A stretch of DNA of 64,000 bases, taken from assembly GCF_021631985.1 (NCBI RefSeq), contig NZ_CP070225.1:7688001-7752000 (forward strand). Reading direction: 5' to 3'. Every line of letters starts with the position of its first letter. The first letter of the stretch is position 1. The stretch comes from Sandaracinus amylolyticus. GTDB taxonomy: Bacteria > Myxococcota_A > Polyangia > Polyangiales > Sandaracinaceae. Positions 16,758 to 25,200 of this stretch are shown here, in pieces. Under the pieces are notes generated by a model that worked only from the letters and a program-made list of their open reading frames with translations, ran no database searches and was not told the origin of the DNA. The position numbers and the translations under genes were made by a program.

Positions 16758-17591
16758 ATGGCGGCGCGGAAGCTGATCGAGTGCGCGATGCTCTCGGTGA
16801 TCGACTACCGATGCACCGTCGGGCTCGGCAGCGTGCCGTTCCCCGAGCAGCATCGCGTGCACACGCTCGCGTACGTCCGGAAGGGCACGTTCGGATATCG
16901 CACGCGCGGGGTGCGCCACGAGCTGGTCGCGGGATCGGTGCTCGTCGGGCGACCGGGCGACGAGTACGTGTGCAGCCACGAGCACGCGTGCGGGGACGAG
17001 TGCCTCTCGTTCCAGCTCTCGCCCGAGCTCGCCGCGTCGATCGGCGATCCCTTCGCGCGCGTCGCGGCGCTGCCGCCCCTGCCCGAGATCGTCGTGCTCG
17101 GCGAGCTCGCGCAGGCGGCGGCGTCGGGCGCGAGCGACGTCGGGCTCGACGAGATCGGGCTCGCGCTCGCGCATCGGTTCTTCGCGCTGGCGCTCGGTCG
17201 TGCGGCCGAGCCGACCCGGGCAGGCGCGCGCGATCGACGGCGCGCGATCGACGCGGCGCTCTTCCTCGACGCGTGCTCGCACGAGCCGATCGATCTCGAG
17301 CGCACGGCGCGCGAGGTCGATCTGAGCCCGTTCCACTTCCTGCGCGTGTTCTCGAGCGTGGTGGGGATCACGCCGCACCAGTACCTCGTGCGCGCGCGCA
17401 TCCGTCGCGCCGCGCTCGCGCTCTCGGAGAGCGATCGTGCGATCGCGGAGATCGCGTTCGACGTGGGCTTCGGCGATCTCAGCAACTTCGTGCGCACGTT
17501 CCGGCGCGCCGCCGGGCTCACGCCGCGCGACTATCGCGACGTCGCGCGCGGGCGCCGCAAGATCTCCCAAGAGGCGCGCACCGCGATCTGA
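16758..17591 (+). CDS. AraC-family transcriptional regulator
   Basis: A 277-residue protein with an N-terminal cupin-like sensor part ([37 protein letters not shown]) and a C-terminal AraC double helix-turn-helix. [39 protein letters not shown] and the final [18 protein letters not shown] are the family signature. It would bind DNA as a one-component regulator responding to a small molecule. The VOC-domain gene follows at 36 bp and may be its target or the enzyme for its ligand. Confidence 0.92.
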   Translation: MAARKLIECAMLSVIDYRCTVGLGSVPFPEQHRVHTLAYVRKGTFGYRTRGVRHELVAGSVLVGRPGDEYVCSHEHACGDECLSFQLSPELAASIGDPFARVAALPPLPEIVVLGELAQAAASGASDVGLDEIGLALAHRFFALALGRAAEPTRAGARDRRRAIDAALFLDACSHEPIDLERTAREVDLSPFHFLRVFSSVVGITPHQYLVRARIRRAALALSESDRAIAEIAFDVGFGDLSNFVRTFRRAAGLTPRDYRDVARGRRKISQEARTAI

Positions 17592-17626
17592 CACACGAGC
17601 CCTCTCTCGAACGACGGAGGGCTCTC

Positions 17627-17989
17627 GTGATCGATCACGTCGGACTCAAGGTGAAGGATCTGGATCGCAGCGTGCGCTTCTACGAAGCGGCGCTCGCGCC
17701 GCTCGGATACGTGCTCTGCGCACGCGATGCGAGCAGCGCGGGCTTCGGGCCGAAGGACGCGCCCGCGCTCTGGCTCTACGCGAGCGACGAAGCGGTGAAG
17801 ACGGCGTCGCACCTCGCGCTGCGCGCGAACGATCGCCGCGCAGTCGATCGCTTCCACGCAGGCGGGCTCGAGTCGGGCGCGCGCGATCACGGCGCGCCCG
17901 GCGTGCGCGCCGACTACGCGCCGAACTACTACGCGGCGTTCCTGCTCGACCCCGACGGCCACAACGTCGAGGCCGTCTGCACGAGGTGA
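17627..17989 (+). CDS. VOC/glyoxalase-family protein
   Basis: A 120-residue protein with the start DHVGLKVKDLDRSVRFYEAAL and the end AAFLLDPDGHNVEAV, both classical for the vicinal oxygen chelate fold. The metal ligands would be the His in DHVGL and the Glu in NVEAV. GTG 17627 is supported by CGGAGGG at 17615-17621. Such small single-module proteins are lyases, dioxygenases or resistance proteins. It sits in an operon with the AraC regulator, suggesting a regulated detoxification step, but the substrate is unknown. Confidence 0.9.
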   Translation: MIDHVGLKVKDLDRSVRFYEAALAPLGYVLCARDASSAGFGPKDAPALWLYASDEAVKTASHLALRANDRRAVDRFHAGGLESGARDHGAPGVRADYAPNYYAAFLLDPDGHNVEAVCTR

Positions 17990-18012
17990 GCGCACGGCGC
18001 CGCGATGAGGCG

Positions 18013-18408
18013 TCACGCGCTCTCGAGCGTGCGCTTCATCGCGGCGCTGCCCTGATCCATCATCGCGGCGATCGGGGCGGCCATCTCGTTCGGCAGGACG
18101 TCGGCGACCCAGATCACGCGGGTGCGGGCCTCGCCCTCGGCGATCACTTCGAACGAGGCGTGGTGGTGCACGATGCGATCGGCGCGCGCCGAGTACGCGA
18201 GGCGGCGGTGCGCGTCGTCGACGTCGACGAGAAGCTCGCGCGCCACGAAGCCGTTCGCGAACGTGACCACGCGCGCGCCGTCCTCGAGCCGGCAATCGGT
18301 GACGAAGCCCTTGGCGAGCTTCGTGTGCACCGCGCCCACGTCACGGTACGCGCTCCACACGCGGTCGGCGGGCGCGTCGATCGAGATCTCTCGTCGGATG
18401 GATGCCAT
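18013..18408 (-). CDS. SRPBCC (START-like) family protein
   Basis: A 131-residue protein. MASIRREISIDAPADRVWSAYRDVG opens the fold with the usual AP.d.VW motif, followed by TFANGFVARELLVDVDDAHRRLAYS and RTRVIWVADVLPNEM, then the long C-terminal helix. The helix-grip fold binds hydrophobic ligands and serves as cyclase or lipid carrier. It converges with the VOC gene (23 bp between stops). The 115-bp region upstream holds the palindromic repeat at 18470-18509. Confidence 0.88.
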   Translation of the reverse strand: MASIRREISIDAPADRVWSAYRDVGAVHTKLAKGFVTDCRLEDGARVVTFANGFVARELLVDVDDAHRRLAYSARADRIVHHHASFEVIAEGEARTRVIWVADVLPNEMAAPIAAMMDQGSAAMKRTLESA

Positions 18409-18469
18409 CCGTTCGAGCTATCGCGCGCCCCGGGCCGGCACCAGGAGGATCTTGCTGCGGCCGAACGCC

Positions 18470-18509
18470 GTTCACGTCGCCGTCGCCGACCACGACCACG
18501 TGGTCGTGG
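18470..18509 (+). repeat. 31-nt dispersed repeat ending in a perfect 20-bp palindrome
   Basis: The 31 bases starting GTTCACGTCGCC at 18470-18500 match the reverse complement of 48171-48201 with one difference. The last part overlaps the perfect palindrome CCACGACCACGTGGTCGTGG at 18490-18509. The copy lies between the SRPBCC start and the stop of the SGNH-like gene (16 bp away). Role unknown. Confidence 0.6.
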
Positions 18510-18524
18510 ACGATGAAGCCCGCC

Positions 18525-19784
18525 TCAGGGCGCCGCGAACCAGCGCGATGCGTCGGTGGCGGGATCGTGGTGGAACGGACCTTCCACGTTGCCGTCGGCG
18601 AAGGTGCGGCGGCAGTTCTCGACGCCGTCGGTGCGGCGCGTGTACGCGCCGTACTGCGCGCAGAACGAGTCGCGCATCAGCGCGCGACACTGCGCGGGCG
18701 AGCGCGGCGTGCGCGCGGCGTGGGCGCGAGCCGCCTCCCAGGCGACCTGCTGCAGCGACGCGGCGAGCGCGGGCTCGATGCCCGGATGCGCCGGCGCGCC
18801 GACCGGCGAGCGCTCGAGCACCACCGCCGACGTGACGAGCGCGACGAAGTACACGCCCACCGGGGTCATGTGCACGTCGTCGTGGAAGATACGCTGGGTG
18901 ACCGCGCGCGCGTTCGCGCCGCGCAGGCCCTCGACGCGCCCCGCGACCGCACGCTCGACGAGCAGCGCGAGCGCGGCGTTGGTCGGGATCGAGCGCACGT
19001 GCGAAGGGCGTCGCTCGTCGCGCAGCGAGAGCTCGACGCGATCCGCGACGCAATCCCAGATCGGCTGCGCGGCGCGCTCGTACGCGATCCAGTCGCGCGG
19101 ATCGGAGAGGTCGTGCACCCCGAGCCACGACTCGTAGAAATAGGTCGTCGCCTGGGGGTTCCCCGCGGTCAGTCGATCGTGGAAGTGGCGCAGGTGACGC
19201 ACCGTGTTCTCCCACATCACCACGTCCACGAGGTCGTGGCGCTCGGTGATGATCAGCGCGTCGTAGCGCCCGTCGATCGTGCGCGGCGCGCGCAGCTCCG
19301 CGATGACGTCGAGCCCCTCGCTGCCGCCGCGGTTCTTGCCGGTGCGATAGCCCGCCCAGAGCCCGGGGCGATCGTCCATGCCGCGGGTGCGCAGGCGGAT
19401 CGGCGAGCCGATGCCGATCTGCTCGTTGTACTGCGCGCTCACGCCGAGGCCGCGCGCGATGTCGACGATGCGATCGGCGAGCGGGTCGTCGGTGAGGCTG
19501 TGGCCGCTGACGAAGAACGCGAGGCGATCACGCGAGGGCGGCGGCGTGGTCGTCTGCACCGGCGTGGGCTCGGGCGTCGGCTCGGGCTCGGGAGTCGCGA
19601 CCGGCTCGGGATCGGGCGCGACCGCGACGGGCTCGTCATCGGGGGCCACCAGCGGCTCGGTGGTGTGCGACGACGTCGTCGTCGACGCGCCGCGCTCGCT
19701 CGGCGACTGGCTCGTGCCGCTGCCGCACGCGCCCACGAGCGCACCGATCGCGATCACACACGCCACCCACCGCAGTCGCTTCAT
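18525..19784 (-). CDS. SGNH-hydrolase-like lipoprotein
   Basis: A 419-residue lipoprotein: ATG 19784 behind GGAGGAC, signal peptide ending GACG, then a long Thr/Ser/Pro/Glu linker with repeated PEPTPEPT elements. The catalytic-like part starts at FFVSGHSLTDDPLADRI, where the Ser of GHSLTD occupies the GDSL position. HDDVHMTPVGVYFVAL near residue 320 supplies the DxxH at the other end of the fold. This supports an SGNH esterase or acetylhydrolase. Four Cys in the C-terminal region (CRALMRDSFC and others) may form disulfides. The substrate is unknown. Confidence 0.8.
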   Translation of the reverse strand: MKRLRWVACVIAIGALVGACGSGTSQSPSERGASTTTSSHTTEPLVAPDDEPVAVAPDPEPVATPEPEPTPEPTPVQTTTPPPSRDRLAFFVSGHSLTDDPLADRIVDIARGLGVSAQYNEQIGIGSPIRLRTRGMDDRPGLWAGYRTGKNRGGSEGLDVIAELRAPRTIDGRYDALIITERHDLVDVVMWENTVRHLRHFHDRLTAGNPQATTYFYESWLGVHDLSDPRDWIAYERAAQPIWDCVADRVELSLRDERRPSHVRSIPTNAALALLVERAVAGRVEGLRGANARAVTQRIFHDDVHMTPVGVYFVALVTSAVVLERSPVGAPAHPGIEPALAASLQQVAWEAARAHAARTPRSPAQCRALMRDSFCAQYGAYTRRTDGVENCRRTFADGNVEGPFHHDPATDASRWFAAP

Positions 19785-19861
19785 CGCCGTCCTCCGCGCG
19801 CGCATCGAGCAGCACGCGCCCGACAGCGTAGGCGCGGACGCGCCGGGGGCCAGGCGAGCGA

Positions 19862-21238
19862 TCACGGGGTCGGCAGTCCGTCCTCCAGCGCGGCCCGCAG
19901 CGAGGTCGCGTCGTGGGTCGTCCCGTAGACCGCGTTCACCGCGCCTGCGAGGAGCTCTGCGCCCGGGACGAACGCTCCGCGATCGAGGTCGAACGCCTGC
20001 ACCCGCGGCGCGGCGAGCTCGCGCAACCGCGGTAGCGCCTCGACGGGATCACCGCCCGCGAGCTGCTCGTCGCGCAGCGTGCCGAGGAACGCCTGGAGCC
20101 CTGCGCTCGCGCCGATCGTCAACACCAGCGGCGCGCTCTCGCCCGCGAGCTCGGTCGCGAGCCACGTGATCGAGAACGTCGACCAGCTCGCGAACCCGGG
20201 CTCACGCGTCAGCGGGCCGTGATCGAGGCCCACGCTCGCGTAATCGATCGTCGCGCCCTGCCGGTGCCACACGAGCGGCTCGATGCGATCACCACACGTG
20301 GCCTCGAGCGTCTCGGTCTGCGCGAACGGCACGAGCACGTCCCACTCGTCGTGCGGCGCCAGCGCGCGGCCGCGCAGCCCGGCGCACAGCGCGGCGGCGC
20401 GATAGGGCGTGAAGTCGCCCTCGTTCGGCGCGCCCTCGGTCGCGGCGGCGATGCGGCGGCGATAGGGCGAGAAGAACGCGCGCGCCGCGTCGGGCTGCGG
20501 GAACACGCTCGGCAGCGTGTCGGTGTACGCCCAGAGATCGGCGAAGTCGCTCGGCGGCGCGAGCGCGACCACCGCGATCGGCGCCGCGCCCTCGGGCGCG
20601 CGCGACGCGCCGTAGAGCGCCATCATCCCACCCCACGATCCGCCGAACGCGCCGATGCGCGCGACGTCGAAGTCACCGTCGCCGGCGCGCGCGAGCGCGA
20701 AGTGGTAGGGCGCGGCCGAGTCGAGCACGTCGTCCTCGAGCGAGCCGCCCGCGTAGAAGCGCGCGTACGCGTGCACGACCGCGAAGCCGTTCGCGAGCCA
20801 CGCGATCGATCCGTCGACCGCCTGCTGGACGGTCTGCTCCTGGTACGCGGTGACGTCGTCGCCGTCGTAGCCGGGCGCGTCGACATCGGGATGCAGACCC
20901 TCGCCGAGCGCGGCCCAGCGCGCGTCGACGTCCTCACCGGTCCAGCGGATCCCGGCGTAGGGCTCGGTCATCACGACGAGCGGCGCACCGGGCATCGCAG
21001 CGGGCACGTAGAGCAGGTAGCTCGCTGCGCCGTCGGGCCGCGTCGCGCGCACGAGCTCGACCTCGCGCGTCACCTCGGCCGCGGTGATGGTGCGCGTCTC
21101 GATCGTCTCGAACGACCACGCACGCGCGATCGGCGCATCGGGCATCGGCGTCGCGGCGTCGATCGGATCGCTCGGCGCGCCGTCGTCACACGCCGAGAGA
21201 GCGAGCAGCAGACCGAGGAGAGCCGAGGCGCGCGCCAT
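19862..21238 (-). CDS. alpha/beta-hydrolase-fold lipoprotein
   Basis: A 458-residue lipoprotein with signal peptide ending LALSAC and a short DAATPMPDAP linker. RIGAFGGSWGGMMALYG is the nucleophile elbow (GGSWGG, Ser near residue 190), YLLYVPAAMPGAPLVVMTEPYAG is the first strand region, and the GLDHGPLTREPG region may hold the catalytic His. The layout suits an exported esterase or peptidase. It lies 77 bp upstream of the SGNH-like gene on the same strand, so a joint transcript of two exported hydrolases is possible. Confidence 0.8.
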   Translation of the reverse strand: MARASALLGLLLALSACDDGAPSDPIDAATPMPDAPIARAWSFETIETRTITAAEVTREVELVRATRPDGAASYLLYVPAAMPGAPLVVMTEPYAGIRWTGEDVDARWAALGEGLHPDVDAPGYDGDDVTAYQEQTVQQAVDGSIAWLANGFAVVHAYARFYAGGSLEDDVLDSAAPYHFALARAGDGDFDVARIGAFGGSWGGMMALYGASRAPEGAAPIAVVALAPPSDFADLWAYTDTLPSVFPQPDAARAFFSPYRRRIAAATEGAPNEGDFTPYRAAALCAGLRGRALAPHDEWDVLVPFAQTETLEATCGDRIEPLVWHRQGATIDYASVGLDHGPLTREPGFASWSTFSITWLATELAGESAPLVLTIGASAGLQAFLGTLRDEQLAGGDPVEALPRLRELAAPRVQAFDLDRGAFVPGAELLAGAVNAVYGTTHDATSLRAALEDGLPTP

Positions 21239-21299
21239 CGCGCGAGCATACCCGGACACGGCGTTCTCCTCGGTGTTTCCCCGGCGCGCGACGACGATG

Positions 21300-21585
21300 C
21301 GGGGTGCACGGTGACCGGACTTGCCGAGCTCCGGCGCGGCGCGGAGTCGAGGCGCGAGATCACGCCTCGCGCACCGCGCGATGCGGCTGGCGCGCGGGTC
21401 TACGATCTCAGCGGCCACGTCGCGGAGTGGACCGAACGTCGCGCCGACGGCGTGAACCCGCTGCGCGGTGACTCGAGCACGAGCCCAGCGGCGGCACCAC
21501 GTGCCAGTTCGACTTCGTGGTCGCGGGCGACGCGTACGCGACTCCAGGCGTCGGGTTCCGGTGCTGCCGCGCCAGCGCGCCGTGA
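21300..21585 (+). pseudogene. decayed formylglycine-generating-enzyme (FGE-sulfatase) domain remnant
   Basis: In one frame VYDLSGHVAEWTERRADG followed by LRGD (from 21398) matches the VYDLSGNVAEW...RGGS core of FGE-sulfatase/SUMF1 domains. The expected end of the domain, TTCQFDFVV followed by VGFRCC, appears in a different frame and stops at 21583-21585. The two parts are joined by a frameshift and probably a deletion near 21465-21495. The N-terminal half of the domain is missing. The frame change inside a domain, the missing start and the short length all point to a pseudogene. Confidence 0.75.
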
Positions 21586-21597
21586 GCGCTCACGTGC

Positions 21598-22194
21598 TCA
21601 CGCGTCCGAGTCGTCGAGCAGCTCCCAATCGCCCGTCCAGAGCAGCAGATCTTCCGAGAGGACGGGGCCGGAGCGCTGCTCGATCTCATCGGCGACGATC
21701 GCCGCGAGCGCCTCGACCGTGTCCGTGCTCTCGACCGAGCACGCGAGGACGTGATCGCGATCGATGAGCGCCACGACGACGTCCGCCTCGAGCTCGTCGC
21801 GGAGGTGATCCCAGAATTCGTCGACCACGAGCGTGCTCGCCTCCAGGTGATGGCCGACGCGCACCTCGAAGAGCGGTCCCGCCTGCACGCAGTACACGCC
21901 GCCGCCGAGCATGCGGAGGAGGTTCTCCGTCGCGACGTCGCGCAGCTCCGGCTTCGCGATGCGGAGCCGCTCGAGATCGCGCAGCGCGACGCCTTGGTAG
22001 CGGCCAGGAAGGTCGAACCCGTAGCCGATGACGAGCTCGCCCACGAGCGGCTCGAAGATCACCACGTCGCGCTCGTGCTCCAGCACGCCCACCAGCTCGT
22101 CGACGACGCGCGCGTTGCAGATGCGTGGGACGATCACGTCGCGCGGCGGCTCGGCGATCGATGACGCGCTCTTCCCGCGGAGCCAGGACCACAT
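21598..22194 (-). CDS. DUF1444 family protein
   Basis: A 198-residue protein. VIVPRICNARVVDELVGVL, VIFEPLVGELVIGYGFDLPG, ELRDVATENLLRML, then GPLFEVRVGHHLEASTLVVDEFWDHL and ALIDRDHVLACSV resemble the DUF1444 (YtpQ-like) proteins, whose role is not known. ATG 22194 is preferred. GTG 22236 is an alternative that would start 6 bp after the end of the HEAT protein gene. The spacing suggests cotranscription with that gene. Confidence 0.8.
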   Translation of the reverse strand: MWSWLRGKSASSIAEPPRDVIVPRICNARVVDELVGVLEHERDVVIFEPLVGELVIGYGFDLPGRYQGVALRDLERLRIAKPELRDVATENLLRMLGGGVYCVQAGPLFEVRVGHHLEASTLVVDEFWDHLRDELEADVVVALIDRDHVLACSVESTDTVEALAAIVADEIEQRSGPVLSEDLLLWTGDWELLDDSDA

Positions 22195-22242
22195 GCGCCG
22201 CCGATGCTGCACGCGCGGCGCACGGAGCACCAGCACGGCCGC

Positions 22243-25200
22243 TCACGATCGTTCGGTGAGGGCCTGCGCGACCACGGCCTCGGTCTCGGGCCGCGCGATC
22301 GCGAGGGCACGGAGCGCGGCGGTCGCACGCGCACCGCCGAACAGCGCGAGCGTGGTCGCGAGGAACGACGCGTCGCCGACGGCGTCGAGCTCGGCCATCC
22401 ACAGGTCGATCAGCGCGTCGCCCGCGAGCACGAGGAGCTGCGCGTCGGGCGCCGAGCGCGGCGTGCCGGGATCGAGGATCGCGGCGCGCGCCCGCGCGAC
22501 GTCGTCGATCGCGTGGGCCCAGTCGGCCTGGCTGCGGGCGCTGCGCGCCGCGCCGCTCGCGCCGTGCAGCACGAGATCGAGGGCCCGCCCCACGTCGTTC
22601 GGCCCACCGACCCGACCGATCGACGCGAGCCGCGCGCGCGCCCACGCGACGTCGTGCTCCGCGCCCGATCGCGGCATGCGGCGGAGCACGAAGCCGAGCT
22701 CGCGCACGGCGGCAGCGAGCGCCGGGCGATCGCGCTCCCACTCGCCGAGCGCGGCGAGCCCCTCGACGATGCCGTCGATCACCGCGGCCGGACCGACCAG
22801 CGCCTCCGCGAGCAGCACGACCTCCGCCGCTGCGTGCACCGCGACGCGCTCGCTGCGCGCGACGAACCCGCGCATGCACGCGCGCGCCTCCGCAGGATGG
22901 ATCGGACGCTCGTCCTCCAGCGCACGGACGATCCCGAGATCGTTGGAGCTCCAACGATCTTCCACCGCGCCCGCCGCGCGCACCAGCATCGTCGCCGCGC
23001 CCCGCGGCCAGTGCACGCGCAGCACCGGGCCCGCGGCGTCGATCACGTGGGCCGCGGTCGCGCGCGGTCCGCCCGGCGCGTGGTGCGCGGGGTCGTGCAG
23101 CAGCTGCACGCCGTGCGGCCACCCGCGCTCGAGCAGCAGGCTCGCGTGCGGCGTGACCCCGGGGCCGCGCTCGATCGGAGCGCGATCGATCGGGTCCTCA
23201 CCGGCCGGCCAGGCGTCGCTCCCCGCGAACGCGCGGAGGTCCGCGGCGGCCGCGATCCACGTCGCCGCGCCTCCGGTCGGCGGCCCGGGGAGGCGGCGGA
23301 TCGCGCGCCGCGTGCGCAGCGCCTCGCAGATCGCGACGAGGTCGAGCGAGGTGCTCGCGGGCTCTCCCGCCGCGGGCCAGCGCACGTCGTCGAACGCGAA
23401 GAGACGCCGCGCGCCGCGCGGCACCCCCGCGGTCTCGCGCAGCTTCGCGTCGCTCGCGAAGAGCAGCGGGCGATGGTGCTCGCAGAGCTGCAGCAGGATG
23501 CCCTCGTGCGGCGTGACCCGGGTCAGCGCCGCGCGCTCCTCGGGATCGGTGATCGCGGTGGCGAACCCTCGCGGCAGGCGATTCGTGACGTGCACGTCGG
23601 TGCCGTCGACCGCGACCACGTAGTGCTCGGGCGGCATCGGGATCGGGACCACGCGCCGCACCCACTGCGCGCCCTCGACCGGCGCGCCCGACTCGTCGCG
23701 CTCGCCCCCGAGCACCAGCATGTTCGACGCGCCGTCGACGCTGGTCCCGCGATCGAGCTCGATCGGGTAGAGGTCCGCCGTCGGCACGAGCACGTGGCTC
23801 ACCAGCCGCGCGCCGCGCGCGCCCGCGCCGAACGCGCTGGTCGATCGCGCGACCCACTCGCCCGCACCGGGCCAGCACACGATGCTCTCGATCACCAGCG
23901 CGTCGCCTTCGGGCGAGGCGTAGCCGGTCACGCGCATCGCACCGGTCGTGTAGTTCGCGTTGTCCCAGAGCGGCAGATCGAAGCGCGCCGCCGCCTCGTC
24001 GAGCGTCGCGATGCTGAACACCGGGCCGCGCGCGATCGGCTCGGGCGCGACCTCGGCGAGCACCGCCTCGACCGGCGCGGGCAGGCGCGTGTCGGGCAGC
24101 CCGAGCCGGCGCACCAGCGCGAGCGCATCGGTCGCGCCGAGCGCGGACTCGACCGCCTCGCGCACCGCCGGTCCGATGCGCGACCACTCCTCGCGCAGCA
24201 GCGCCTCGGCGCGGCGGTTGCCCGAGGCCGCGAGGAACGCGAGCGTCGCGTAGCCCTCGCGCTGCGCCGCGATCCACGCCCGCGCGAGCGCGAACGGAGC
24301 CGGACGCGGCGCGCGCCCTTCTCGCTCCGAGAGCCGCTGATCGACCACCTCGGCACGCAGCGCGATCTCGAGGGCGCGGGGCCGTGCGATCGCGAGCAGA
24401 CACGGCACCACGCACCACGGCACGTCGCGCATCACCCCACCCTCGAGGCGGCTCTCGAGCCAGGGCAGGATGCCGTCGCCGTAGCGCTCGACCAGCGCGG
24501 TGTTGCCGCGGCCGCGCACGTGGAACCGGAACTCGATGCGCTTCGCGGTGCGCACGAATTCCTCGGCGCTCTCCAGCGAGAGCAGCGCGGCCCAGAGCCG
24601 ATCGCTGCGCAGCACCGACTTGCCGTCGATCATCTCGCCGTCGCCGCGCTCGTAGACGCTGGCGCCCTCGAGCAGCGCCCGCGCCTCGCCGAGCGGCATC
24701 AGCCCGCGCTCGTCGAGCGACGAGACCGCTGCGTCGCGCAGCGCGCACGCGACCTGCGAGCGCGAGGGAAGCAGCACGAGCGCGCGCTCGAACACGTCGC
24801 GCCGCGGCAGTGATCGATCGCCGATCGCGCGCGAGAGCACCGGCGCGATCGCGTGCCCGAGCGCCGCGAGCCCCTCGGCGTGACGATCGATCTCCGCGTC
24901 GAGATCGTCCTTCCGCCACCTGCTCTGCTCGTCGATCGACGCCGCGATGCGCGGGACGACCGCCGCGAGCAGCGAGGCCGCCCGCGGACCGCGCAGGTGC
25001 GGCATCACGTCGAGCGGCGCGATCGACGCGACGTACGCCGCGAGCTGCGCGGGCTCGAGCCACCCCAGCGCGCGCGCGAGCAGCAGATCGCGCGGCGCGT
25101 GGGGAAAGTCGTAGCCGCGCCAGCCGAGGCGCCATCCGCGCTCCGCGTGCGCGAGCAGGAAGCGCTGCCGCCGCTCGGCGGGCACGACGTCGAGGTACGC

